Assembly (NCBI GenBank): GCA_965222765.1
Contig: CBDCVG010000094.1
Location: 1 to 64,000, forward strand
DNA: 64,000 bases
Reading direction: 5' to 3'
DNA from: Caldora sp965222765
GTDB taxonomy: Bacteria; Cyanobacteriota; Cyanobacteriia; Cyanobacteriales; Coleofasciculaceae
Numbering within the stretch: position 1 is the first letter of the stretch; every line of letters begins with the position of its first letter. Position numbers and translations under genes: made by a program. Of this stretch, positions 29,247-38,957 are shown piece after piece. Below the pieces are notes generated by a model, which saw only the letters and a list, made by a program, of their open reading frames with translations, was not told the origin of the DNA and searched no databases.

Positions 29247-29346
29247 GGTGAACGAAATATGAGGTGGGATTTCAATTCTCGGCGTCTCCGCGTCTCCGCG
29301 TCTCCGTGTCTGCTTACTCTTTTCCCCACACGCTTTTTCGCTCACC
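29247..29346 (-). mobile_element. MITE-like element family B, intergenic copy
   Basis: A 100-bp element with terminal inverted repeats GGTGAACGAAA and TTTCGCTCACC. Its interior carries GTCTCCGC octamers in tandem. It is followed at 29347-29403 by about seven CCCCATCT octamers. It lies between the AAA-EAL and rsmB genes. Same family as 31785-31884 and 46329-46434. Confidence 0.75.
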
Positions 29347-29404
29347 CCCATCTCCCCATCTCCCCATCTCCCCATCTCCCCATCTCCCCATCTTCCCATC
29401 TCCC

Positions 29405-30742
29405 TTACCTCTTCAGCCTTACCATAAAAAAACCATCCATCTGATGCTGATGGGGCCAAACTTTAATCCATCCGGTTGATGAAGAGAAAACAGCAGCTGG
29501 GGAATTAGGCAGTGGTGGTTCAATATGCCAGTGGGGATGATTCTTCAGAAAGGACTCAATTACCCCTTCATTTTCCTGGGGATGGAGAGTACAAGTAGCA
29601 TAAACTAGGACACCATCAGGCTTAACCCAAGTAGCTGCTTGTTCCAAAAGTTCTCCTTGCAGCACTACAAGTTCTTGTATCGTCTCTGGTGTATTGCGCC
29701 AGCGGATATCAGGGCGTCGGTGAAGAGTACCATTACCAGAACAAGGAGCATCGACTAAGACAGCATCAGCAGTATTGATGAATTGGGGAAAGTTCCGACT
29801 ATCACCAGTGCAGATGTCAATCGAGTTTAATTTTAGTCTTTGGACATTTTCTTGCACTTTTTTGAGGCGAGAGGCGGCGCGATCGCACGCCCAAATTTTA
29901 CCATGATCTGCCATCAATTCTGCGATATGAGTGGTCTTTCCTCCCGGTGCAGCACAAGCATCAATCACAACATCACCAGTTTGAGGATTGAGGAGATGGC
30001 TCACCAACTGAGCACTACTGTCCTGAATTGTCCACCAGCCCTCTTTGAATCCAGGTAACTGTTGAATTGTACCAGTGTTACCGATGATTCTTAAGGCTTG
30101 GGGTAGCTGAGGCAAACGAGATACATCAACACCAAACGATTGCATTGCTGTCTCTACTTCCTCAATAGACACCCGTAAGGGATTAATCCGCAGATCTATA
30201 GTAGGAGATTGATTGAACCAGAGACAAAGTTGTTCTGTTGCTTCTTCCCCCAACTGTTCTAACCACATTTTAATTATCCAGTCGGGAAAGCTGTGCAAAA
30301 CTCCCAATCGCTGTATAGGTTCTGTTGGCAACTGCAAAGGGTCAGCTGTATTTGCTGCTAGACGTACATATTGCCGTAGCAAACCATTAACAACACCAGT
30401 GAGTCCTTTGAACTTATTGGCTTTAGCTAGTTCAACGGTAGTATTAACAGCAGCAGAAGCTGGAATTCGCTCACTTGTTCGCAGCTGATATAAGCCAAGA
30501 TGAAGGATGATACGGAAATCTGGAGGTTGCTGATGAGCTTTCTTTTTACCCAGTTGGTCAATTAAAGCATCAAGAGTTCGCCTTCGTCTCACAGTTCCGT
30601 ATACTAACTCTGTTACTAGACGCCGATCAACACTATTCAATTGGGCAGTTTTCAGCACCTGGTTAAGAGCAATATCCGTGAAGACACCCCGCCGATAGAT
30701 TTCTCGGAGTGCTAGAAAGGCTAACTGGCGAGGATTTGGCAT
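29405..30742 (-). CDS. rsmB: 16S rRNA (cytosine(967)-C(5))-methyltransferase RsmB
   Basis: A 445-residue protein. An N-terminal NusB-like RNA-binding domain (about 1-140, RQLAFLALREIYRRGVF) is joined to a SAM-dependent methyltransferase. It has the SAM site DACAAPGGKTTH, the nucleophile loop DAPCSGNGTLHRRPDIRW and the second Cys in YATCTLHPQENE. Length is standard for the family. The ATG at 30742 is the last ATG of a heptamer repeat that fills the leader. Confidence 0.95.
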   Translation of the reverse strand: MPNPRQLAFLALREIYRRGVFTDIALNQVLKTAQLNSVDRRLVTELVYGTVRRRRTLDALIDQLGKKKAHQQPPDFRIILHLGLYQLRTSERIPASAAVNTTVELAKANKFKGLTGVVNGLLRQYVRLAANTADPLQLPTEPIQRLGVLHSFPDWIIKMWLEQLGEEATEQLCLWFNQSPTIDLRINPLRVSIEEVETAMQSFGVDVSRLPQLPQALRIIGNTGTIQQLPGFKEGWWTIQDSSAQLVSHLLNPQTGDVVIDACAAPGGKTTHIAELMADHGKIWACDRAASRLKKVQENVQRLKLNSIDICTGDSRNFPQFINTADAVLVDAPCSGNGTLHRRPDIRWRNTPETIQELVVLQGELLEQAATWVKPDGVLVYATCTLHPQENEGVIESFLKNHPHWHIEPPLPNSPAAVFSSSTGWIKVWPHQHQMDGFFMVRLKR

Positions 30743-30815
30743 TTGTCATTTGTTGTTTGTCATTTGTTGTTTGTCATTTGTCATTTGTTGTTTGTCATTT
30801 GTTATTTGTTGTTTG
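30740..30815 (-). repeat. CAAATGA/CAAACAA heptamer array forming the rsmB leader
   Basis: Ten or so seven-base units (TTTGTCA, TTTGTTG, TTTGTTA on the plus strand) abut and include the rsmB start codon. On the rsmB strand the array contains several ATGs before the real start, giving very short upstream reading frames. No Shine-Dalgarno sequence is visible. Confidence 0.85.
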
Positions 30816-31383
30816 AGAATTGTCCCCCTTGTCTCCCCATCTCTCCATCTCCCCCAGCTCCCCATCTCCGTCAGCTCCCATCTCTCCACAGGGATATCTC
30901 ATCTGGATTTCCTACACTGCCTAGCTGGAGTAAGCTAAGCTGTTAGGAGGGTTGCATTCTCCACCAAAAGTGTTGAAGCTTGTTTCATTCTCAAAGCTAC
31001 AACTCTAAATAGCAAATCCAACATAATAAACCTTGAAACAATATAGTAGTTCTCAATTGCACCCTACTACATTCATCTGCCAAAGTAGAAACTTTTCCAA
31101 TTTGTAAGTGCCAGGGTAATTGGAAATCACCAGGGTGTGGTGCCTTTAACGGAGAACTCTAATTTAAGTCGCTTCCAACAGCTCCTAAGCTGCTGTGCAT
31201 CTATTATATCTATTGCCTTGATTTAGGGAGCTGTGCATCTAATTAGCTCGCAGACGTTTGCACTACTCATCTCAAGCGACGCCTTTGTCATTAGTCATTA
31301 GTAGTAATGACTAATGACAAATAACTAATAACAAATATTTATGTTGGAATGCGTGAAAACCCTGTATTCTTAATGATTTTTTT
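30816..31383. other. Intergenic region upstream of the GGDEF-EAL gene
   Basis: No gene seen. 30826-30900 holds CTCCCCATCT-type octamers. GGAGCTGTGCATCTA-like motifs occur at 31186-31202 and 31229-31243. 31288-31320 is an imperfect palindrome built of GTCATTA/TAATGAC. No c-di-GMP riboswitch was recognised. Confidence 0.45.
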
Positions 31384-33750
31384 ATGCTTCACTGGCATTC
31401 CTATCTTCTGAAACCAGATTTTTTCTGGTTGCATGTAACTTTTGCTACACTGATTACCCTATTCTATTATTCAATCTCCATCTTGTTAATTTACTTTCTT
31501 CATAAACGCCGCCATAGTCTTCTGTTGCCGGAGGGAGGAATATTAATCATGCTTAGTGCTTTCACTATTGCTAGTGGTACGACTTACCTCATCGATATTT
31601 GGACAATCTGGTATCCAAATTATTGGCTAGGTAGTGGGATTGAGGGAATTACAGCTATCATTTCTTCATGTACGGCATTGTTGTTAGTAAAGTTCTTACC
31701 CAAAAATGTGGCACAAACAGCTCCTCACAGCGAGTTACAGTACAAGGTAGTAGATAGGGAGGATAAGGAAGACACACTAGACAAGGTGAGTGAAAAAAGG
31801 GGTGGAGAAACGAGTAAGCAGACGTGGAGACACGGAGATGCACAGATGCGGAGAATGGAAATTTCACCCAAAATTTCCCTCACCCCACCAGACGTACTAG
31901 AAACCGAGACAATTCTCAATTCCCAAACCGCTAATCAAGCTCCAGCCGACAAAATTAGCATCGAGCAGCTAAAACTATTACAACGCAAGCAATTAGAGGA
32001 AGAGTTGCCTAAAAACAATGAAAAATATCGCGTGATTGTTCAAGACACCGCTCGACTTGCTTCGGTTCCCCTGCTAGCTCCCAATCCTATAGTAGAAACG
32101 GACTTGGAGGGTAATATTTTGTACCTGAATCCGGAAGCAATGCAATTATTCCCGGATTTACAGGATATTGGTGCTGAACACCCATTTTTGGAAGGGTTGC
32201 TATCCCTGACAAGAGTACTGCAACATGAAGGCTCGATCACGCGGGAAGTACAAGTTGAGCAAACTTATTACGAACAAGTATTGCACTTTGTAGAAGGAAT
32301 TGAATGTCTGCGGATTTATGGCTTCGATATTACCGCTCGCCGTAAAGCTGAGAAACAATTAGTTTACAATGCCTTTTACGATCAACTGACGGAGTTACCT
32401 AATCGATCTTTGTTTACGGATCGCTTGAGTCAAGCACTCAGACGAGCTCAGCAGTTTTTTTCAGAAGACTTGTCCAGCCATCCCTATCAGATTGCTGTAC
32501 TCTATTTAAATATAGATCGTTTCAAGTTGGTCAACGAAAGCTTAGGGGAAAAAATTGGTGATCAGTTGCTCCGAGGAGTAGCTTATCGACTCCAGGCTTG
32601 TATGCGTCCTACTGATACCTTAGCACGTTTGGGGGGAGACGAATTTGCTGTACTCCTTGAAGGAATTGAGAGTATCAGTGAAGCTACCAGTATCGCTGAT
32701 AGCATCGACCAAACTTTGAATTCACCGTTTTACCCAGAAAATTCTGAAGTCTTCATCAGTGTCAGCATTGGTATTGCTTTTAATACTTCTAGTGAACCAA
32801 ACATGAGGTTGGAAGAAAGTAATAGCAAATCCAGCGCAGCCAGCCCCACAGGAGGGATCTGTGTTCTTAAACCAGAAGAGCTGCTAAGACATGCTGATAT
32901 TGCCATGTATCGTGCCAAAGGACAAGGTCATACTTGCTATGAAGTCTTTGATACAGGAATGCGGAAAAACTCTGCTTACAGATTGCAGTTGGAAACAGAT
33001 CTGCGCCGAGGGATTGAACGGCAAGAGTTTCGGGTTTATTATCAATCCATTGTGTCCCTGGAAACTGGTAAGATTAGTGGTTTTGAAGCTTTGTTACGCT
33101 GGCAGCATCCCCAAAGGGGTTTAGTCTCCCCAGGTGAGTTTATTCCCATAGCAGAAGAAACGGGACTAATTACTCCTATTAGTTGGTGGACTTTGGAAGA
33201 AGCTTGTCGTCAGATGAGCTGCTGGCAAAAGCAATTCCCTGCAGCTCAACCTTTGATGATTAATATCAATCTTTCTTGCCAACAGTTTAGTCAACCAGAT
33301 CTAATCCCCAAAATTGACAAAATTCTTCAAGAAACGGGACTGATGAGCGGTAGTCTAAAGTTGGAGATTACCGAAAGCATGGTTATGGAAAATCCCGATT
33401 GGGTGAAGAATATTTTGCTTGAGTTACAACAAAGAAAGATTCGTTTGTGCATTGATGACTTTGGTACTGGCTATTCTTCCTTGAGTCGATTACAGAATTT
33501 TCCCATCAGTACCCTCAAGATTGATCGCTCCTTTGTCAGTCGGATTGGTGCTTTGGGGGAAAACTTGGAGATTGTTCAGACAATTGTTAACCTGGCTCAA
33601 ACTCTGGGAATGGATGTTGTCGCCGAGGGAATCGAGATGCTCGAACAAGTTAATCCTTTGATTGAACTGCGATGTGAATATGGACAGGGTTACTTGTTTT
33701 CTAAACCTTTGGATAGTGAAGCTACTGAAGCTTTACTCAGGAGACAATAA
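31384..33750 (+). CDS. GGDEF-EAL protein with ethylene-receptor-like membrane domain
   Basis: A 788-residue membrane-bound c-di-GMP enzyme. Three helices (about 15-105) resemble the sensor of ethylene receptors. The Cys and His that bind copper there (C65, H69 of ETR1) are replaced by S64 and Y68 in SGTTYLID. A PAS-like segment (205-325) follows. The GGDEF cyclase (about 335-520) has GGDEF at 417-421 and an RPTD product-inhibition site five residues before it. The EAL domain (535-785) has EAL at 568-570 and an intact DDFGTGYSS. Both activities look possible. Residues about 134-167 are encoded by a complete MITE-like element. Confidence 0.85.
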   Translation: MLHWHSYLLKPDFFWLHVTFATLITLFYYSISILLIYFLHKRRHSLLLPEGGILIMLSAFTIASGTTYLIDIWTIWYPNYWLGSGIEGITAIISSCTALLLVKFLPKNVAQTAPHSELQYKVVDREDKEDTLDKVSEKRGGETSKQTWRHGDAQMRRMEISPKISLTPPDVLETETILNSQTANQAPADKISIEQLKLLQRKQLEEELPKNNEKYRVIVQDTARLASVPLLAPNPIVETDLEGNILYLNPEAMQLFPDLQDIGAEHPFLEGLLSLTRVLQHEGSITREVQVEQTYYEQVLHFVEGIECLRIYGFDITARRKAEKQLVYNAFYDQLTELPNRSLFTDRLSQALRRAQQFFSEDLSSHPYQIAVLYLNIDRFKLVNESLGEKIGDQLLRGVAYRLQACMRPTDTLARLGGDEFAVLLEGIESISEATSIADSIDQTLNSPFYPENSEVFISVSIGIAFNTSSEPNMRLEESNSKSSAASPTGGICVLKPEELLRHADIAMYRAKGQGHTCYEVFDTGMRKNSAYRLQLETDLRRGIERQEFRVYYQSIVSLETGKISGFEALLRWQHPQRGLVSPGEFIPIAEETGLITPISWWTLEEACRQMSCWQKQFPAAQPLMININLSCQQFSQPDLIPKIDKILQETGLMSGSLKLEITESMVMENPDWVKNILLELQQRKIRLCIDDFGTGYSSLSRLQNFPISTLKIDRSFVSRIGALGENLEIVQTIVNLAQTLGMDVVAEGIEMLEQVNPLIELRCEYGQGYLFSKPLDSEATEALLRRQ
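31785..31884 (+). mobile_element. MITE-like element family B inside the GGDEF-EAL gene
   Basis: 100 bp with terminal inverted repeats GGTGAGTGAAA and TTTCCCTCACC (10 of 11 matching). The interior AAACGAGTAAGCAGACGTGG matches the intergenic copy at 29247-29346. It is read in frame without a stop and adds about 34 mostly charged residues between the membrane domain and the PAS-like region. Confidence 0.75.
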
Positions 33751-33857
33751 TATTTGAGAATGAAGAATGAAGAATGAAGAATTAAGAATTGGAATTATTC
33801 GCACTTCGCTCTCCCACGGGTGACAAAAAGCTTACCTTACAGCGAGCAAACTAGTTG

Positions 33858-34733
33858 ATGAGCAAAACACCCCGTATGCTTCCACGACCACGTATGGTTA
33901 ACCGGAGTAAACAAGCACACTTCGACATTACCATTAAAGGTGCATCCCACTCCCATTGGCAGGATCCTTACCATTTATTACTCACCCTTAACTGGTTTTG
34001 GTTTTTTATTGCGATCGCAGTTTTCTATATAATCATTAACACTCTGTTTGCTCTTTTGTACCTAGCAGGAGGAGATTGCCTAGAAAACGCTCGTCCTGGT
34101 TCTTTTGCTGATGCCTTTTTCTTTAGTGTGCAGACAATGGCTTCTATTGGTTACGGTGTCATGAATCCCCGCACTAACTACGCTAATTTCATTGTCACCA
34201 TTGAAGCACTGGTAGGTTTGATGGCCTTAGCAATGAGTACTGGACTCATGTTTGCTCGCTTTTCCTTGCCAACTGCCAAAGTCATCTTTAGTAATGTAGC
34301 AGTAATTACTCCCTATAACGGCGTACCTACTTTAATCTTCCGCACTGCTAATAAACGCCGTAACCGAATTTTGGAAGCTCAGGTAGGGGTGAGTTTGCTG
34401 CGTGATGAAATTACGAAGGAAGGGGATTTCATGCGTCGATTTTATGACCTCAAATTAGTTCGTAACCAAACCCCTATCTTTGCTCTTACTTGGACGGTAA
34501 TGCATACAATTGATGAAAGCAGTCCTCTGTATGGTGCAACTCCAGAATCTTTAGTTGATAATAATTCAGAGATTGTGGTGCTCCTAATGGGTCTTGATGA
34601 AACGGTTTCCCAAACTATTCATGCTCGTCACTCTTATATTGAATCAGAAATTTTCTGGAATCACCGTTTTGTCGATATTTTTTCGAGGGTCAAGAAATGG
34701 GCGTTCACTAATCGATTATACTCGTTTCCATGA
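33858..34733 (+). CDS. KirBac-type inward rectifier potassium channel
   Basis: About 291 residues from ATG 33858 (a TTG one codon earlier is less likely). A slide-helix region (QDPYHLLLTLNWFWFF) is followed by the first membrane helix (about 50-72), a pore helix and the selectivity filter TMASIGYG. The second membrane helix is about 115-140. The C-terminal immunoglobulin-like cytoplasmic domain typical of Kir channels follows (LIFRTANKRRN, then FALTWTVMHTIDESSPLYG). It should form a tetrameric K+ channel. It is not in an evident operon. Confidence 0.9.
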   Translation: MSKTPRMLPRPRMVNRSKQAHFDITIKGASHSHWQDPYHLLLTLNWFWFFIAIAVFYIIINTLFALLYLAGGDCLENARPGSFADAFFFSVQTMASIGYGVMNPRTNYANFIVTIEALVGLMALAMSTGLMFARFSLPTAKVIFSNVAVITPYNGVPTLIFRTANKRRNRILEAQVGVSLLRDEITKEGDFMRRFYDLKLVRNQTPIFALTWTVMHTIDESSPLYGATPESLVDNNSEIVVLLMGLDETVSQTIHARHSYIESEIFWNHRFVDIFSRVKKWAFTNRLYSFP

Positions 34734-34820
34734 TGTTGAGGTTATTTGAGTGCGATCGCTAGTGCAATTCGTCAGAAGGCAGTCCCGATAAAAAAAATTT
34801 CACCACCAGGTGATGAAAGT

Positions 34821-34844
34821 AGGGGCGAATGGCCACTCGCCCCT
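34821..34844. repeat. AGGGGCGA palindrome
   Basis: AGGGGCGAATGG and CCACTCGCCCCT form a 24-bp near-perfect palindrome, a common cyanobacterial interspersed type. A half copy (TCGCCCCTACTGCTCCC) ends the head-only heptamer element near 15417. Confidence 0.6.
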
Positions 34845-34882
34845 GCTCCCTAATTTCAAGTCAGGAGGCAGAAGTCAGGAGA

Positions 34883-35734
34883 ATGTCTAAATGTCCCAAA
34901 TTAGTTTCAGAAAATCAATGCTTCGGTGGTACCGTCGGTTTCTACACCCACCAATCTCAAACTTGTCAAGGTGAAATGAGGTTTGCTGTCTACCAGCCCC
35001 CTCAAGCGCAATCTCAACGGGTTCCAGTTCTCTACTTTCTGTCTGGTTTAACCTGCACTGAAGAGAATTTCATGACGAAGGCAGGAGCACAAAGATTTGC
35101 AGCTAAGTATGGATTGATACTTGTTGCTCCTGACACGAGTCCTCGCAATACGGGTATCGAAGGTGAGGACGATGAGTGGGACTTAGGCACCGGCGCTGGC
35201 TTTTATGTAGATGCCACTGTCGAGCCTTGGTCATCCCACTACAAAATGTACAGCTATGTTGTTCGAGAGTTACCCACTATTATTGCTGATAATTTCCCTG
35301 CTCAAGCTAATCGACAGGGCATCTGCGGTCATTCGATGGGGGGTCATGGAGCACTAATTTGTGCTCTGAGAAACCCTGGGCAGTACAAATCTGTGTCAGC
35401 TCTAGCACCGATTACTGCACCCATGCGCTGCCCTTGGGGTCAAAAAGCATTCACCACTTACCTAGGAGCTGAGCAAGAGAGCTGGCGTGCCTACGATGCT
35501 AGCGAACTAGTAATGACAGCTGCTAGTAATCGTCCAATTCTCATCGATCAAGGTACAGCTGACCCTTTTCTAGGGAAGCAGCAATTACTGCCTGAGGTAT
35601 TTGAAGCAGCCTGTCAAAAGGCTAACCAGCCACTGACTTTACGCCTTCAGGTAGGCTATAACCACAGTTACTATTTTATTGCTACTTTTATCGAAGAGCA
35701 CATCCGTCACCATGCTACTGCTTTGTGTAGCTAG
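34883..35734 (+). CDS. fghA: S-formylglutathione hydrolase
   Basis: About 283 residues, an esterase-D-type alpha/beta hydrolase that releases formate and glutathione in formaldehyde detoxification. The oxyanion region LSGLTCTEENF, nucleophile elbow GHSMGGHGAL (Ser), an Asp in DQGTADPF and the C-terminal His in YNHSYYF are visible. The start at 34883 (MSKCPKL) was chosen over the longer frame from 34829, because the extension is repeat-derived and CAGGAG lies 1 bp upstream of the ATG. That site is part of a purine-rich repeat (34862-34882). It converges on the alcohol dehydrogenase gene. Confidence 0.9.
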   Translation: MSKCPKLVSENQCFGGTVGFYTHQSQTCQGEMRFAVYQPPQAQSQRVPVLYFLSGLTCTEENFMTKAGAQRFAAKYGLILVAPDTSPRNTGIEGEDDEWDLGTGAGFYVDATVEPWSSHYKMYSYVVRELPTIIADNFPAQANRQGICGHSMGGHGALICALRNPGQYKSVSALAPITAPMRCPWGQKAFTTYLGAEQESWRAYDASELVMTAASNRPILIDQGTADPFLGKQQLLPEVFEAACQKANQPLTLRLQVGYNHSYYFIATFIEEHIRHHATALCS

Positions 35735-35838
35735 GGCTTGCTGAATAAGTCTTAATTTTCAGGTTGCCATAGGTGTTAGGTGTTAGGTTATAGGTGGAAT
35801 AGTAATTTTCTCTGAAGGTGCAATTAGCGCCGGGTAGT

Positions 35839-36792
35839 TCACTTCATCTCCAGCAATATTTTGAGTACACCACGACGCTGAGCATGATCAAAGGCTCTAA
35901 GCCCTTCACTTAAAGGGTAGCGAGCTGCAATTAGTCTTTCTACATCCACTCGTCCTTCTGCCAGCAACTGAAGTGCTGCCGGAAAAGGGCCACAACGGGA
36001 GCCAATAACCGTTATTTCATCTACCACCACAGAAGATGCATCAATAGTGAGCTTGCCTGCATAGGTACTTTTGAGTACCAGTGTACCCCGTGGACGTAAA
36101 GCTTGAAGAGCGATCGCAAATCCTTCTGGGTTGCCAGTACACTCCACTGAAATATCGAAGGTTCTGTCAGTTACAGCGTCAGCAAAACCAGTTTGAATTC
36201 CTTGTGCCTCTAGGTTAGCGAGTTTTTCCTGATGACGTCCTACTGCCAGTAGTTCGCAGCCAGTAATAGCCAGTGTTTGCGCCACTAGTTGCCCTAGTTT
36301 ACCATCCCCAACTACCAGCACTTTCTGATCTGAACCCACAGACACCTGTTGCTGAATTTCCAGAGCTGCTGCTAAAGGTTCAGTAAATGTTGCAGCGTCT
36401 GTACTTATAGATTCAGGGACAAGATGGAGATTCTTAATGGGTAAACTGAGATAGTTGGCAAAGGCTCCGTTGCGGTTAACAATGCCCAAAACAGTACGGT
36501 TTTGGCAGTGTGTAGATTGTCCACTCCGACAAAAGTAGCATTCACCACACACAGCATTGATTTCCCCAACTACTCTCTTGTCCAGCAGTTCTTTTGGTCC
36601 TTGTTCAACTACTCCGACGAATTCATGACCTAAAATGCCGGTGTAGGGGTAGTAACCTCTCAGTAATTCTAAGTCAGTGTTGCAGACACCAGCCCGTAAG
36701 ACACGCACTAGAGCTTCACCATTTGGTGGTTCAGGTGTAGGGATGTTAGTGCGTAGTTGTAGTTTCTTGTTTTCGAGCCAGAGCCCTTTCAT
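35839..36792 (-). CDS. Zinc-type medium-chain alcohol dehydrogenase
   Basis: A 317-residue MDR-superfamily oxidoreductase. The GroES-like domain has the catalytic zinc ligands in AGVCNTDLELLRG and GHEFVGVVE, and a structural zinc loop with CGECYFCRSGQSTHC. The NAD(P)-binding motif is VVGDGKLGQLVA. The substrate is unknown. It is shorter than class III formaldehyde dehydrogenase, so its position opposite fghA does not prove a shared pathway. Confidence 0.85.
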   Translation of the reverse strand: MKGLWLENKKLQLRTNIPTPEPPNGEALVRVLRAGVCNTDLELLRGYYPYTGILGHEFVGVVEQGPKELLDKRVVGEINAVCGECYFCRSGQSTHCQNRTVLGIVNRNGAFANYLSLPIKNLHLVPESISTDAATFTEPLAAALEIQQQVSVGSDQKVLVVGDGKLGQLVAQTLAITGCELLAVGRHQEKLANLEAQGIQTGFADAVTDRTFDISVECTGNPEGFAIALQALRPRGTLVLKSTYAGKLTIDASSVVVDEITVIGSRCGPFPAALQLLAEGRVDVERLIAARYPLSEGLRAFDHAQRRGVLKILLEMK

Positions 36793-37269
36793 TGCGTTGC
36801 TGATTTTGAGGGAGTAGTATAGTTGACCCCTATTATATCTCTAACTATCAATTCTTCAAAGTTAGACTTATGTCAATTATCAATTATCAATTGATAACAA
36901 TAGCAGCAATCAACCAAGACTTACTGAAGAGTTTCCAATCTAGGCAAATAATATATAGAGGTGCACTGAATAAACAATTTCAGTTGTATTGCTCCCCATT
37001 CACTATTCTAGGAAACACCAGTTTTCTAATTGACTGCTGCTCTGTTTGTTTGATGAGACAGACGTTAAATTCAACAGCGTTTACTACCTCTTAACTTCAA
37101 TCTGGACTGCGCTGTGGCATCTGTCAGAGAAGCTTGTTAGCTTCACTTTTTAATTTATCACTCTTTAGAAATAGCACAAGAGAATATTAACAATTCTTAG
37201 CGCTTTCTACTTTATTCTGAGTATTCACATTTCACGAAGTCAACAATTCAAAAAAATGGGGACTATTAC
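36793..37269. other. Intergenic region, nothing recognised
   Basis: 477 bp, AT-rich. It has a short ATCAATT tandem at 36874-36893. No gene, RNA or mobile element is recognised. Confidence 0.4.
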
Positions 37270-38797
37270 CTAATTAACCCAGTTTTTCGCCCGCTTAACA
37301 GCCTTCTGCCAGATGACAAAATTTTCCTGTGCTTTAGCTGCACCTTTCCCAGGCTCGAAAGTTTTACCAACTTGGCGTGTTGCCACCAGCTGAGAGTAAT
37401 CATCCCAAAAACCCGCAGCTAAACCAGCACCAAAGGCGGCTCCTTGAGCTGTTGCATCCAGGATAGCAGGACGCTCAACAGGGATACCTAGAACATCTGC
37501 TTGGAACTGCATCAAGAAATCGTTTTCAGAGAGCCCTCCATCTACTTTAAGAACAGAGATTGCAGTATCGCTGTCCTTATCCATTGCCTCCACTACTTCC
37601 TTAACTTGATAGGCGATAGACTCCAGTACTGCTCGCACCATATGCTCCCGCTGAACACCTCCTGTGATGCCTAGAAATGCACCACGGGCACTCATATCCC
37701 AATGGGGAGCCCCAAGACCACTAAGAGCTGGTACGAAGTAGACGCCGTTAGTATCTGCTACTTGACAAGCTAGGGATTCTGTTTCTGCTGCGGAGCTAAT
37801 GAGTTTGATGCCATCCCGCAGCCATTGAATGCAGGCTCCTGTGGTGAACATTGCTCCTTCTAGGGCATAATTCCTTTGGGTTTTTGTAGTCCAGGCAACC
37901 GTTGACAGGAGTTGGTTTTGCGATCGCTTGAGTTGGGTTCCTGTCTGAGCCACTAAAAAGCAACCAGTACCATAAGTACATTTCAACATACCAGGGCGAT
38001 CGCAACCGTGGGCAAATAAGGCTGCTTGTTGATCACCGAAAATAGCTGTGATGGGAATCTCTACTCCTAACAGCTGAGGCTCAGTCTTGCCAAATATCCC
38101 CATACTCGGCTGAATCTGGGGCATCATCTGGACAGGAATACCAAATAAATCCAACAAATTTTGATCCCAGTCCCCATCAGCCAAATTCATCAACATGGTG
38201 CGGCTAGCATTACTGTGATCTGTTCGATGAACTTGTCCTCCTGTCAAGTGCCAGAGTATCCAGGTATCTACAGTACCAGCGATTACATGATCAAGATTTA
38301 TATTAGAGCGATCTGCTTGCAGCAGCGCTTCGCTATCGCGCCGCACCCAATCTAACAACCAAGCAAGTTTCGTAGCGGAGAAATAAGCATCGAGTACCAA
38401 TCCCGTGCGCTCTTGAATGTTCTGAGCTTGTCGTTGCTCAGTTAACTGACGACACATAGGAGCAGTACGACGATCTTGCCAGACAATAGCATTGTGGAGA
38501 GGCTTGCCTGTGAGTTTTATCCCAAAGTAGACAAGTTTCTCGCTGTACCGTCAGACCAATTGCTGCTATTTCTGAAGCGGCAATACCCTTATTTTGCAAG
38601 ACTTGCTGCATACAGGTGTAAGTATCTTGCCAAATTTCTTCTGGATTGTGTTCTAACCAACCAGGTTGGGGATAATGTTGTGTCAGTTCTTTATAGGCTT
38701 GACTAACAACCGCTCCCTGAGCATCGAAGACAATTGCGCGGTTGCCTGTTGTACCAAGATCGAGGGCTAAGACGTATTTAGGGGCATTGGTAGTCAT
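37270..38797 (-). pseudogene. glpK: Glycerol kinase, one-base frameshift
   Basis: The FGGY-family kinase that makes glycerol 3-phosphate. The first part reads LALDLGTTGNRAIVFD and continues to LLWDKT. The frame then fails near 38510, where the minus strand has ACTCACAGGC. Dropping one base restores GKPLHNAIVWQDRRTAPMCR and the rest of the protein to VKRAKNW. Total length is 3n+1, giving about 508 residues if corrected, the normal family length. All later motifs (GLGAPHWD, DGGLSENDFLMQ) are intact. Recent inactivation or a base error are equally possible. Confidence 0.9.
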
Positions 38798-38851
38798 AAG
38801 CTAATGTAGGTCTCTACATGGTGCGTCTATCCCCGAATTGTAGAATGTAGG

Positions 38852-38957
38852 ACTTACGCACTCAACTGTCATGCTGAGGTGATAGTGAAGCATCTGGAGC
38901 CTTTGCATATCCTTCGCTACCGCTCAGGATGACATAATTCGGTGACGGTGCGTAAGT
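38852..38957 (-). repeat. 106-bp palindromic repeat, copy 2
   Basis: Same ends (ACTTACGCAC/GTGCGTAAGT) and exactly the same length as the copy at 20398-20503, in reverse orientation. It lies between glpK and the TIGR03032 gene. Confidence 0.85.

Noticed and set aside
30816..31383. c-di-GMP riboswitch before the GGDEF-EAL gene
   Set aside because: No recognisable GEMM core or tetraloop receptor could be read in the leader.
35839..36792. Glutathione-dependent formaldehyde dehydrogenase paired with fghA
   Set aside because: The protein is about 50 residues shorter than class III enzymes and convergent rather than co-transcribed; substrate left open.
37270..38797. Two separate genes encoding glycerol kinase parts
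   Set aside because: Both parts align end to end with one glycerol kinase and a single base removal joins them.
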